Assembly (NCBI GenBank): GCA_044508215.1
Contig: JBIQID010000025.1
Location: 1 to 27,259, forward strand
From: JAEZFI01 sp044508215
GTDB lineage: Bacteria; Actinomycetota; Acidimicrobiia; Acidimicrobiales; Microtrichaceae
Direction: 5' to 3'
Length of the DNA: 27,259 nucleotides
The position numbers and the translations under genes were made by a program. Positions 1 to 7,180 of this stretch are shown here, in pieces. A model generated the notes under the pieces. The model made no database searches. It was not told the DNA's origin and saw nothing but the letters and a program-made list of their open reading frames with translations. Position 1 is the stretch's first letter, and every line of letters begins with the position of its first letter.

Positions 1-28
1 ATCCCCAGCGCTCGATCCACCATGCACG

Positions 29-48
29 ACACCCTACGAAGAGGGTGT
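29..48. repeat. 7-bp inverted repeat upstream of first gene
   Basis: ACACCCT (29-35) and AGGGTGT (42-48) are perfect inverted arms around a 6-nt loop. No U-tract follows, so an operator or a terminator of an off-window gene are both possible. On the minus strand an ATG at 23 reads off the left edge (MVDRALG...), so the site may sit in a divergent promoter region; too little is visible to call that gene. Confidence 0.4.
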
Positions 49-155
49 GACAGTCGATCTGAGGCGCGCTCGCTCCTCGTCGCCGCAGTCGTCGAGGAGC
101 GCCATCCATCGCACTTTCCGCCCCGCGTCGCAGGGGGTGGTGGCAAGCTGCGCCG

Positions 156-737
156 ATGACGTTGCTCCGCGGCGCGGTGGTCGGATTGCTCTTGGGGCTG
201 GTCGCCGCCGGTTGCGCGGACGAGAGCACGGGCGAGGGGGCAGGCCGCACGTCCCCCACCTCGACCACCGTCACCGAGGACACGACCACCACGGCGGTGC
301 CGCGTTCGGAGCGGGAGCAGGTCATCGCAGCAGCGGTCGTCCACCGGGTGCGGGTCGAGAACAGCTTCGGCGGCGGCGACGTGTTCCAGCAGGTCCGGGC
401 GATCGAGAAGCACGTGACGGCCACGGACACGCGGACCACCGGCGGCGCCGACATCGACGACGCCGTACGAGCGACCGTCGAGGCCTCCCTTGCGCCCACC
501 GAGGTCCTGTGGGTGGCCGACGAGAACAGCGATCCCGACCTCTGGCAACGGCCCGAGATGGAAGGCGTCGCCTTCCTCTACCTCGGCGAGCCCGAGATCG
601 ACGGTGACACGGCGAAGATCTACACCGGCCTCTACTGCGGCGAGGTGTGCGGCATCTACAGCACGAGCGTCCTCGAGCGGGGCGACGACGGCGCCTGGAC
701 CGTCACCGGCAACGATGGTCCGGTCGTCATCTCCTGA
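156..737 (+). CDS. Small secreted lipoprotein, function unknown
   Basis: This is a 193-aa protein whose N-terminus is a typical bacterial lipoprotein signal: hydrophobic residues 5-18 followed by a lipobox ending VAAGC, with Cys20 as the predicted lipidated residue. A serine/threonine/glutamate-rich linker (about residues 24-50) follows, then a folded domain of about 140 residues. A Cys-Gly-Glu-Val-Cys pair near residues 161-165 may form a disulfide outside the membrane. I do not recognise the domain; the closing segment resembles a small beta-sheet sensor or binding domain, but that is only an impression. The ATG at 156 is chosen because it places the signal sequence at the extreme N-terminus. 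The gene converges on the DUF885 gene, with only 4 bases between the two stop codons. Confidence 0.75.
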   Translation: MTLLRGAVVGLLLGLVAAGCADESTGEGAGRTSPTSTTVTEDTTTTAVPRSEREQVIAAAVVHRVRVENSFGGGDVFQQVRAIEKHVTATDTRTTGGADIDDAVRATVEASLAPTEVLWVADENSDPDLWQRPEMEGVAFLYLGEPEIDGDTAKIYTGLYCGEVCGIYSTSVLERGDDGAWTVTGNDGPVVIS

Positions 738-741
738 GGAG

Positions 742-1947
742 TCAGGCGGCGGCGAGGTCGGCGGGGGTGAGCTGCTCGGTGAGGAGCCGGCGGAACCGGG
801 CGGGATCACCGTCGACGAACCGCCGGCAGAGCGGCAGGCCCTCCACGTAGCACGAGATGTACGCGCGCCACGTGGGGTCGGTCTGGAACTGCACGGCCTT
901 CTCGGCGCGCGGCCGGTCGACCACCAGCCAGCGCTCGGCGTAGTCGACCACCTCGTCGACGGGCCGGCCCTCCTCGTGGAGGAGCATCCCGAGGTTGCCG
1001 CGCACCTGGGACGACACCTCGCCGAACCGCCCCACCGCAGCGATCACCTCGTCGTCGTGGCGCAGGCCGTGCGACCGCACGATCTCGCCCACCACGGAGA
1101 TCCGCTCGTCGCCCAACAGCACTTCGATCCCCAGGTCGGCCAGGCCCTCCGCCACCAGGCACTGCGGAGCGCCGACCATGAAGATCGACTCCTCGAGGTG
1201 CCCCGCGGAGCGGACGAGACCGACCTCCTTGAGCGAGTGCTCGGTGTGGTGCCCGGGATAGGCCTCGTGCGCCACGAGGTGTCCGATCGACGTGGACAGC
1301 ACGGGCAGGTCGCAGTTGATCTCGACGAGGCTGGAGAGGTCACCCTCATAGTGGTTGAAGCCTGACCACGGCTTGCCGGTGACCAGCTCGAACCGGACCC
1401 GCTCACCGTCGGGCAGCCCGAACATCGCCTTCGTGCGCGAGCGGAACTCGTCCGCGAGGTCGGCCAGCACCCCTTCGAGCCGCTCGACGGGGATGACGTG
1501 CGCGGCCCGGTGCTCCGCCAACCGATCGGCGATTGGACCCGCCCCGGGGAGCACCCGGTCGACCTCCCGGTGCGCTGCCTCCACGACGTCGAGCGGAACG
1601 AGCTGCGGCCGGACGCCGTAGCAGGCCTCCACCTCGTCGGCGTAGCCGATGTCGGCGCCCGCCATCTTCGCCGCCACCGTCGCGAGGCCCACGAGCTGCG
1701 CCCGCAGCCAGCGCCGCCGCTGGTCCGACAGGTCGGCGCCCATGCCGCCGTCGAGGTCGGCGATGAGGCGATCGATCTCGGCGACGATCGCCTCGGGCGT
1801 CGACTTCGGCGCGTCCTCCACGCGCCGCCGCAGCTCGGGCGGCCCGTAGTAGGCGTCGACGAGATCGGCGTGCAGCGTCCCGAGCCGCAGCCCGACGAGG
1901 AGGTACCGCTCGACCAGCCCCGTACCGTCGTCGATCGCCGCTCGCAC
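742..1947 (-). CDS. DUF885-family putative zinc metallopeptidase
   Basis: The 401-aa protein carries the DUF885 signature His-Glu-Ala-Tyr-Pro-Gly-His-His (residues 227-234), followed about 35 residues later by AEGLADLG (Glu268). In this family these match a gluzincin-like HExxPGHH zinc site and a downstream acidic ligand. DUF885 proteins are annotated as putative carboxypeptidase-like or prokaryotic lipid-attached enzymes, but most are uncharacterised, so the substrate is unknown. There is no signal peptide, and at 401 aa it is shorter than typical 550-600 aa members, so it is probably a cytosolic short form. The GTG start at 1947 follows directly after the TGA of the upstream dienelactone hydrolase gene (TGAGTG), suggesting translational coupling of a two-gene unit. 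Confidence 0.82.
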   Translation of the reverse strand: MRAAIDDGTGLVERYLLVGLRLGTLHADLVDAYYGPPELRRRVEDAPKSTPEAIVAEIDRLIADLDGGMGADLSDQRRRWLRAQLVGLATVAAKMAGADIGYADEVEACYGVRPQLVPLDVVEAAHREVDRVLPGAGPIADRLAEHRAAHVIPVERLEGVLADLADEFRSRTKAMFGLPDGERVRFELVTGKPWSGFNHYEGDLSSLVEINCDLPVLSTSIGHLVAHEAYPGHHTEHSLKEVGLVRSAGHLEESIFMVGAPQCLVAEGLADLGIEVLLGDERISVVGEIVRSHGLRHDDEVIAAVGRFGEVSSQVRGNLGMLLHEEGRPVDEVVDYAERWLVVDRPRAEKAVQFQTDPTWRAYISCYVEGLPLCRRFVDGDPARFRRLLTEQLTPADLAAA

Positions 1948-2634
1948 TCAGCCGCCGAGGTGCTCGCGGAAGAACGAGATCGTGTCGTCCCAGGCTGCAG
2001 CTGAGGCCTCGGCGTCGTACACCTCGGGACGGGTGTCGTTGAAGAAGGCGTGGTCGGCGCCCTCGTGGATCGTGAAGTGCACGTCCTTGCCGAGGTCCTT
2101 CAGCTGCTGCTCGAACGCGCGCGCCTTGTCGACCGTGAAGAACGTGTCCTCCGTGGCGAAGTGTCCGCGCACCGGAGCCTGGATCGCTGACCAGTCGGGC
2201 TGGGGGTCGAGCCACGGCACCACGCCGTAGAAGGTCACGTCCGCGCCGACGGCGTCGGGCCGGGTCGCCGCTGCCAGGAGGCTGAGGGCGCCGCCCATGC
2301 AGAACCCGACGACGCCCACCTTGTCGCTCGTGACCTCGGGGGCTCCGAGCAGGAAGTCGATGGCACCGGAGATGTCCTTGCCCGCCTGCGGCAGGTTGAG
2401 GTTCATCATCAGCTTCCCGGCCTCGTCGGGCTCGGTGGTCGCAACGCCGCGGTAGAGGTCGGGCGAAAGGGCCGTGAACCCGGCCGCAGCGAAGCGGTCG
2501 CACACCTCGATGATGTGCGGCACGAGGCCCCAGTACTCCTGGATGACGACCACGCCCGGGCCGCCGCCCTCGGCCGGCGCGAGGTAGCCCGGGCAGTCGG
2601 AACCGTTGGCGGGAAACGTGACGTGTCGACCCAT
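1948..2634 (-). CDS. Dienelactone hydrolase family protein
   Basis: The 228-aa alpha/beta hydrolase has the dienelactone hydrolase triad. Cys112 lies in the nucleophile elbow GFCMGG, Asp163 in TEDTFF and His195 in EGADHAF; Glu33 in IQEYWG matches the conserved glutamate that orders the cysteine. Family members open lactone rings, such as dienelactone in chlorocatechol breakdown, but many are promiscuous esterases, so the substrate is open. The reading frame stays open 149 codons upstream, but that stretch is the antisense of the PPOX gene. I start at the ATG at 2634 because the fold begins there and a TATGGT hexamer lies 6 nt upstream, consistent with a leaderless transcript. The DUF885 gene begins at the very next base after its stop. 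Confidence 0.9.
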   Translation of the reverse strand: MGRHVTFPANGSDCPGYLAPAEGGGPGVVVIQEYWGLVPHIIEVCDRFAAAGFTALSPDLYRGVATTEPDEAGKLMMNLNLPQAGKDISGAIDFLLGAPEVTSDKVGVVGFCMGGALSLLAAATRPDAVGADVTFYGVVPWLDPQPDWSAIQAPVRGHFATEDTFFTVDKARAFEQQLKDLGKDVHFTIHEGADHAFFNDTRPEVYDAEASAAAWDDTISFFREHLGG

Positions 2635-2699
2635 GCGCGCACCATAGCGAAGCGCCCCGCACACGGGACGGCCGCCGGGCGCTGCGCAGGTCGGTGAGG

Positions 2700-3203
2700 T
2701 CAGTACTGCACGTCGAGCTTGGTGTGGTCCCAACTCACGGTCTTCTCGACGTTGAAGCGCAGGCAGACCCGCTTGTTGGCCGCCATCTCGGCGGCGAACT
2801 GCAGGTCCTCGGCCTTCTCGAACGGCTCGTAGCGGTGGAGGACCGCCTTGCACGACTCGATCACGATGTCTCGGTCCTCGATGACCTCGACCGATCCGAC
2901 CAGTTCGACGCCCTGCAGCTCGGGGTACCGCTCCCCCGCCTCGACCAGCGCGGTGAACCGCCCGGTGCGCCGGAAGTTCTGCACCTTCTGCGACTTCCCG
3001 AACGTCTCGACCACCATCGTCTCGGGCGTGTAGCCCGCGTCGGGGTCGAACTTCCCGTCGAGCGGCAAGAACCCGTACCACATGGCCACCAGGTGGATGT
3101 CGCCCGACGGCCGGAGCGAAGCGAGCTGCAGCGTGCGTCGGCCGCCCAGGAACTCGGCGACCTCGCGGTCGTCCATGCGGATCATCTCTCGACGGCTGGG
3201 CAT
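2700..3203 (-). CDS. Pyridoxamine 5'-phosphate oxidase-like (PPOX) FMN/F420-binding protein
   Basis: The 167-aa protein has the split-barrel pattern of the PPOX superfamily: an N-terminal helix (DREVAEFLGG), a first strand pair with LQLASLRPSGDIHLVAMWYGF, and KVQNFRRTGRFTALVEAG, matching the nucleotide-binding core. GVELVGSVEVIEDRDIV then forms the later strands. In actinobacteria such proteins bind FMN, F420 or heme and reduce assorted substrates; which cofactor applies cannot be read from sequence. The ATG at 3203 has an AGGAG Shine-Dalgarno 6 nt upstream that overlaps the end of the preceding eIF2B-like gene (its stop is at 3214), so the two are probably cotranscribed. Confidence 0.85.
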   Translation of the reverse strand: MPSRREMIRMDDREVAEFLGGRRTLQLASLRPSGDIHLVAMWYGFLPLDGKFDPDAGYTPETMVVETFGKSQKVQNFRRTGRFTALVEAGERYPELQGVELVGSVEVIEDRDIVIESCKAVLHRYEPFEKAEDLQFAAEMAANKRVCLRFNVEKTVSWDHTKLDVQY

Positions 3204-3213
3204 GCAGGGCTCC

Positions 3214-4017
3214 TCACGTGATGTCGGGTTTGAACAGCTCGGGTGCGATGGGGCAGTCGACCAGCTGCGACAGCGCGTCGACGTCGAGGACCCCGGTGCG
3301 GGCGATCACCGAGTCGACCAGCTGCAGGGGCACCACCTCGTCGTCGGCGTCCCACGCCTCCTCGTCGAGGTCGAGGCGCGACTCGAGCGCCTCCCACACC
3401 CGGGCGGGCAGCACCCGGCCGACGCCGGCCACCAGCCAGAACGGCAGCCCTGCGGTGTGGGCGACGCTTGCGGCTGCACGAGCGCCCGCGACAGCGAGGA
3501 ACGACGACGGCCCCACAGCGGACGCCTCGCAGACGACGAGGTCGGAGGCGGCCACGGCCGAACCGAGGCCCGAGAGCGGCACCTCGGTGGCGTCGACGTC
3601 ACGGCTCTCGAGGAACCGGACGAACGATGCCGCCTCCCCCAGCGTGTCGACCACGAGCACCGACACGTCCCCCCGACGGGCGAGCGCTGTGGCGATCGTC
3701 TGCTGCCAGCCGAGGACCGTGATGGTGCAGTCGTCGGGCAGCGCTGCGGCCAGGTGGCGTGGTGTGGGGTCGTCGGCGACCTCGTCCACCGCGGCTCGCG
3801 CCTCGGCCGCCGGCTCCGGGGCGCACAGGACGCGGGAGCACAGCCACCAGAGGGTCCCGCTCGCCAGCTGCCGTGACACGATCCGACGGCAGGCGGTGAC
3901 GAGGGCCGAGGGGTCGTCCGCGAACGCCAGCAGCGCGCCGGCGGTCTCCGACACGAGGAGGTCCTGCGGCGCGCCGGAGGACCGCGCGACGTAGCGGAGC
4001 CGCTCGATGGGGTGCAC
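3214..4017 (-). CDS. eIF2B/methylthioribose-1-phosphate isomerase-like protein
   Basis: The 267-aa protein resembles the C-terminal Rossmann-like half of the initiation factor 2B alpha / MtnA / ribose-1,5-bisphosphate isomerase family. ITVLGWQQTIATAL, VLVVDTLGEAASFVRFL, a DLVVCEASAVGPSSFLAVAG segment and GLPFWLVAGVGRVLP follow the order of the family's strand-loop elements (the latter resembling the family's KHHGIPFYV region). The usual catalytic Cys/Asp pair of MtnA is not obvious: Cys occurs in VVCEAS, but the NKIGT-like motif is altered. It may therefore be a non-catalytic or divergent sugar-phosphate binding member. The start is a GTG at 4017, with TAGGGT 6 nt upstream and no Shine-Dalgarno. 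It is upstream of, and probably cotranscribed with, the PPOX gene. Confidence 0.6.
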   Translation of the reverse strand: MHPIERLRYVARSSGAPQDLLVSETAGALLAFADDPSALVTACRRIVSRQLASGTLWWLCSRVLCAPEPAAEARAAVDEVADDPTPRHLAAALPDDCTITVLGWQQTIATALARRGDVSVLVVDTLGEAASFVRFLESRDVDATEVPLSGLGSAVAASDLVVCEASAVGPSSFLAVAGARAAASVAHTAGLPFWLVAGVGRVLPARVWEALESRLDLDEEAWDADDEVVPLQLVDSVIARTGVLDVDALSQLVDCPIAPELFKPDIT

Positions 4018-4134
4018 CCGCGCACCCTACCGCCGGCCGGCGAGGGGCCGATCGAGCACCTTGCAACGCTCCCGCCACGCCCGGAAACCGGGCATGTTGG
4101 GGCCGCTCGAGGCCCTGCGCTACCTTCTCGGCCC

Positions 4135-4623
4135 GTGGCCTCGCTCTCTTCGGATCTCGTGGTGCACCCGCTCGGTGGGGAGGATCGGACGCTCGGGGAG
4201 CAGCTGACGCTGTTCCACCTGGTCACGGTGGTGCTCGACCCCTACACCCACGAGAGCTCGTGGTTGCTGGACACCGCCGGTCGGATCCTCACCAACTTCA
4301 CGGGCGCCGACTGCCGTACCGCCTTCACCGTCACCTGCGACGAAGCTGGCGCCCGCCAGTTCCTGGGCCCGTGGGTCGACGAAGTGATGGTCTTCTGTGA
4401 CCCCGACCGCACCTTCGTGAAGGAGTTGGGGCTGAAGGAGCTTCCGGCGTTCGTGCACATCGCGCACGATGCGTCGGTGATGGGCCAGGCAGAGGGCTGG
4501 GACCCCGAGACGTGGCGCCCGATCGCGGAGAACCTCGCCGAGCTCATGTCGTGGAGCCGGCCGGTGATCCCCCGCACGGGCGATCCGGTGCCCTACGCGG
4601 GCACTCCGGCGCTCACCGGCTGA
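4135..4623 (+). CDS. Hypothetical protein, possible thioredoxin-fold
   Basis: I place the start at the GTG at 4135, giving 162 aa; an upstream in-frame start at 4012 would add 41 low-complexity residues overlapping the divergent gene. A TACCTT hexamer precedes this GTG by exactly 8 nt, matching the leaderless pattern seen elsewhere in the window. The protein has no signal or membrane segment. The segment LGLKELPAFVHIAHD looks like the beta-strand after a cis-proline in thioredoxin-like folds, and Cys residues near the middle (GADCRTAFTVTC) could be functional, but no CxxC redox pair is present. I do not recognise the family firmly. Its last 11 bases overlap the 3' end of the convergent esterase gene. 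Confidence 0.7.
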   Translation: MASLSSDLVVHPLGGEDRTLGEQLTLFHLVTVVLDPYTHESSWLLDTAGRILTNFTGADCRTAFTVTCDEAGARQFLGPWVDEVMVFCDPDRTFVKELGLKELPAFVHIAHDASVMGQAEGWDPETWRPIAENLAELMSWSRPVIPRTGDPVPYAGTPALTG

Positions 4624-5671
4624 GCCGCTTCCCCTCGAAGAACTCCCAGATCTCCTCGCTCGCCGAGAACGACATCGTGGTCCGCCCGACGATGTCGCTC
4701 GCGCCTTGGAGGAAGGTGGAGCCCGGCCAGGTGTGTCCGCCGTCCTCCACCACGACGAGCTCGGTCGAGGCGCTGTCGTCGCACGGGTGGGTGATCCGCA
4801 CCACGTCGTCGGCCATCCGCTCCTCGGTCGGGTCGCCCTCGCAACCGTTCCGCTCAGCCCACGCGGCGACCGCCTCCGGCACCGGCTGCAGGTTCAGGCG
4901 GGTGAAGACCGCGGCGGACGTGTCGTTGATCGGGAGGGTCGCGCTCCCCTCGCCCACGGCACCGTCGAAGGAGACGATCCCGTCGGAGTCGCCGTGGATC
5001 GCCAGCACGGGCACCGGCCGGTCAGGGGTGCAGTCGTCCCACACCATGACGCCGGCGACCACGCCGACCGCAGCGATCCGGTCGCTCATCCGGCACGCCA
5101 GCCGTGACGACATGAACGCTCCGTTGCTGAGGCCCATCGCGTAGACGCGCTCTGTGTCGATGCAGGTCTCCGCCTCGATCGTGTCGAGCAGTTCGCCGAG
5201 GAACGAGAGGTCGTCGACCACGTCCGGTGCCTCGGTGGCGTTCCAGAACACCGGATCGCCGGTGCCGCTCGGGAAGACCACCACCGCGTCCTCGCGGTCG
5301 GCGATCGCGGCCATCTGCGACACCGTGGCGTGGATGACCATGCCCTCGACGTAGCCGTGCAGGTCGAGCACCAACGGACGAGGTTGGTCGGGGTCGGTGG
5401 CCACGCCCGGCGGCAGGTGGAGGATGAACTGCCGCTCGAGGCCGCCGCTCGTGAGCGTGCGGGTCGCCTCGCCGGGGGTGCCGGCCGTGCCGCAGCCCGC
5501 CGAGATCGCGGGCTCGGGCGCTGCCGTGGTGGCCGGAGGATCGGCCACCGTCGTGGAGGGATCACTCGCAGCAGCGTCCGCGTCGCCGTCGTCGCTGCAT
5601 CCGGCGAGGAGCAGCGCTGCGGCGCACGAGGCGGCTGCCACCCGTCGGAAGGTCCAGCGTGTGGAGCTCAT
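4613..5671 (-). CDS. Polyhydroxybutyrate depolymerase/feruloyl esterase-like lipoprotein
   Basis: The 352-aa secreted esterase belongs to the LpqC/PHB depolymerase (COG3509) group of alpha/beta hydrolases. It has a lipoprotein signal (hydrophobic 12-23, lipobox LLAGC with Cys25), a disordered Ser/Thr/Pro linker, then the catalytic domain. The oxyanion motif is VLDLHGY (about 101-107), the nucleophile Ser182 sits in GLSNGAF, HGDSDGIV probably supplies the Asp region, and the catalytic His is in EDGGHTWPG. Family members cleave short polyesters or feruloyl esters outside the cell; which one is not determinable. Two in-frame ATG codons lie upstream, but I choose 5671 because it overlaps the short-chain dehydrogenase stop as ATGA (4 nt), indicating translational coupling. 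Confidence 0.87.
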   Translation of the reverse strand: MSSTRWTFRRVAAASCAAALLLAGCSDDGDADAAASDPSTTVADPPATTAAPEPAISAGCGTAGTPGEATRTLTSGGLERQFILHLPPGVATDPDQPRPLVLDLHGYVEGMVIHATVSQMAAIADREDAVVVFPSGTGDPVFWNATEAPDVVDDLSFLGELLDTIEAETCIDTERVYAMGLSNGAFMSSRLACRMSDRIAAVGVVAGVMVWDDCTPDRPVPVLAIHGDSDGIVSFDGAVGEGSATLPINDTSAAVFTRLNLQPVPEAVAAWAERNGCEGDPTEERMADDVVRITHPCDDSASTELVVVEDGGHTWPGSTFLQGASDIVGRTTMSFSASEEIWEFFEGKRLSR

Positions 5672-6441
5672 CGGATCGTCCATCCGCCGTCGACGGTCAG
5701 TACGTGGCCGCACACGTAGGTGGAGGCGTCGGAGGCCAGGTAGAGGAGTGCGCCGTCGAGCTCTTCCTGCTCACCGCCCCGCCCCATCGGGCAGTTCGAC
5801 GTGATGAAGGACCGGCCCGACTCCTTCTCGAACATCTCCTCGTGGGTCATCTCGCTGGGGAACCAACCCGGTGCGATCGCGTTCACCCTGACCCCCTTCC
5901 GGGCCCACTGCGCCGCCAGCTCGCGGGTGAGGTTCACGACCGCCCCCTTCGACGCGCAGTAGCCCGCCTGCTTCACGGGCGTCGACGCCACCAGTCCGAG
6001 CATCGACGCGATGTTCACGATCGACCCGGATCGCGCCTCGATCATGTGCCGCCCCACCTGCTGGGTGATGGCGAAGAGCCCGATGAGGTTCACGTCCATC
6101 GTCCAGCGGAACGAGTCGATCGGCTCGTCCTCCGCGGGCACAACGGTCCCCACGCCGGCGTTGTTCACGAGCACGTCGATCCGGCCCCACCGTTCGATCG
6201 CCCTGGCCACCACCCGGTCGGTGGCCTCGTGGTCGGTCACGTCCGCGACTTCGGGGACCAGGCGGTCGCCCAGTTCGTCGGCCAGCGCTTCGAGGCGGTC
6301 AGCGCGGCGGGCCGTGGCCACGACGGTGGCGCCGGCGGCGTGCAGGATGCGTGCGAAGCGTTCGCCGAGGCCCGAGGACGCGCCGGTCACGATCGCGACC
6401 CGCCCGTCGAGCCCGAAGAGCTGGTTCAGGTCGAGCTGCAT
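5668..6441 (-). CDS. Short-chain dehydrogenase/reductase (SDR)
   Basis: The 257-aa classical SDR has the cofactor motif TGASSGLG (19-26), NNAG, a catalytic serine in VNIASMLG, and the Tyr-x3-Lys pair in GYCASKG. The C-terminal HVLTVDGGWT is typical of the FabG-like branch that adds a hydride to ketones or reverses this. The arginine after the first strand (TARRADR) favours NADP(H). The exact substrate is unknown. The start is the ATG at 6441; a TACAGT hexamer lies 7 nt upstream and no Shine-Dalgarno is visible, so the message is probably leaderless. Its stop overlaps the start of the esterase lipoprotein gene by four bases, forming a two-gene operon. Confidence 0.93.
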   Translation of the reverse strand: MQLDLNQLFGLDGRVAIVTGASSGLGERFARILHAAGATVVATARRADRLEALADELGDRLVPEVADVTDHEATDRVVARAIERWGRIDVLVNNAGVGTVVPAEDEPIDSFRWTMDVNLIGLFAITQQVGRHMIEARSGSIVNIASMLGLVASTPVKQAGYCASKGAVVNLTRELAAQWARKGVRVNAIAPGWFPSEMTHEEMFEKESGRSFITSNCPMGRGGEQEELDGALLYLASDASTYVCGHVLTVDGGWTIR

Positions 6442-6587
6442 CGGCCGGACTGTAGCGACGCCGGCACTCGCGCCCGCCGATCTCGGTAGGTGTGGCAGCG
6501 ACACCCACTGGACTGGCGGTGGTCGCCCCGCATGCGAGACGGCGACTCGCTCAGGGTGGTGGCGTCAGTGGTGGGGGGCAGGGATCG

Positions 6588-7025
6588 ATGTCGGAGAGCA
6601 CGGGATTCTGGCCCTCAAGCTTGAACGTCGGTACTGCCGATGAGTCGGTGGTGGTGACGCTGGAGGACGGGTCGACGATCGAGTTCACCCGTCTGAACTC
6701 GGCGCCCGGTGGGGTGCCTCGCCTGGACGAGTTGAAGGACCCGGTGTCGGTGGTCACCGACCCCAGCGGCCTGGCGCTCATCGACGGGTACACGTTCGAA
6801 CCCCAGGGGCCAGGGTCGCTGCTGCGCAAGACCTCCCGGCCGGCAGGCTCATCAGCTCGGTCGTGCGTGACCCGTCGGTGACCGTCGTCGAGTCCCTCGG
6901 CTACACGTACAACACGAGCGGCGGCGGTGTGAACCAGCTCGCCACCCAGACCCTCGACGGCGTCACGGTCGCCACGGTCGCCTACGACACTCTCGGCAGG
7001 CCCACCGTCGTCACCTACGGCAACG
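6588..7025 (+). pseudogene. 5' fragment of RHS/YD-repeat protein, frameshifted
   Basis: Translation from the ATG at 6588 gives a beta-rich segment (VVVTLEDGSTIEFTRL, then DPVSVVTDPSGLALIDGYTF) like the core of RHS/YD-repeat proteins. That frame then dies at a TGA near 6879. From about 6830 a second frame (+2) carries the continuation: AGRLISSVVRDPSVTV, ESLGYTYNTSGGGVN and VAYDTLGRPTVVTYGN, the last being a textbook YD repeat. A frameshift between roughly 6800 and 6842 is therefore likely. No signal peptide or N-terminal delivery domain is present, and RHS proteins usually exceed 1,000 residues, so this is a 5'-truncated relic or a mis-assembled piece. The sequence ends at the assembly gap. 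Confidence 0.65.
6971..7025. repeat. 55-bp exact repeat, left copy flanking N gap
   Basis: These 55 bases, running up to the first N, are identical to 7126-7180, which begin right after the last N. The repeat encodes part of a YD repeat. Identical contig ends of this length are typical of overlapping de Bruijn graph contigs rather than a biological duplication. Confidence 0.95.
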
Positions 7026-7125
7026 NNNNNNNNNNNNNNNNNNNNNNNNNNNNNNNNNNNNNNNNNNNNNNNNNNNNNNNNNNNNNNNNNNNNNNNNNNN
7101 NNNNNNNNNNNNNNNNNNNNNNNNN
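7026..7125. other. Assembly gap of 100 N
   Basis: Exactly 100 N bases, the customary placeholder for a gap of unknown size, lie inside the RHS coding region. Merging the identical 55-bp flanks would keep the upstream +2 frame in register with the downstream coding frame. The real sequence may therefore be continuous here, or a repeated segment may be collapsed. Confidence 0.97.
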
Positions 7126-7180
7126 GCCACGGTCGCCTACGACACTCTCGGCAGGCCCACCGTCGTCACCTACGGCAACG
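7126..7180. repeat. 55-bp exact repeat, right copy flanking N gap
   Basis: This copy is identical to 6971-7025 and starts immediately after the N run. It is in frame with the downstream RHS coding sequence. Confidence 0.95.

Noticed and set aside
1..155. Partial minus-strand gene starting at 23 (MVDRALG...)
   Set aside because: Only seven codons are visible, so it cannot be supported.
2635..3081. Upstream extension of the dienelactone hydrolase frame
   Set aside because: It overlaps the PPOX gene on the same strand in another frame and lacks family similarity.
6971..7180. True tandem duplication of a YD repeat
   Set aside because: Exact 55-bp identity abutting both sides of a 100-N gap is better explained as an assembly overlap.
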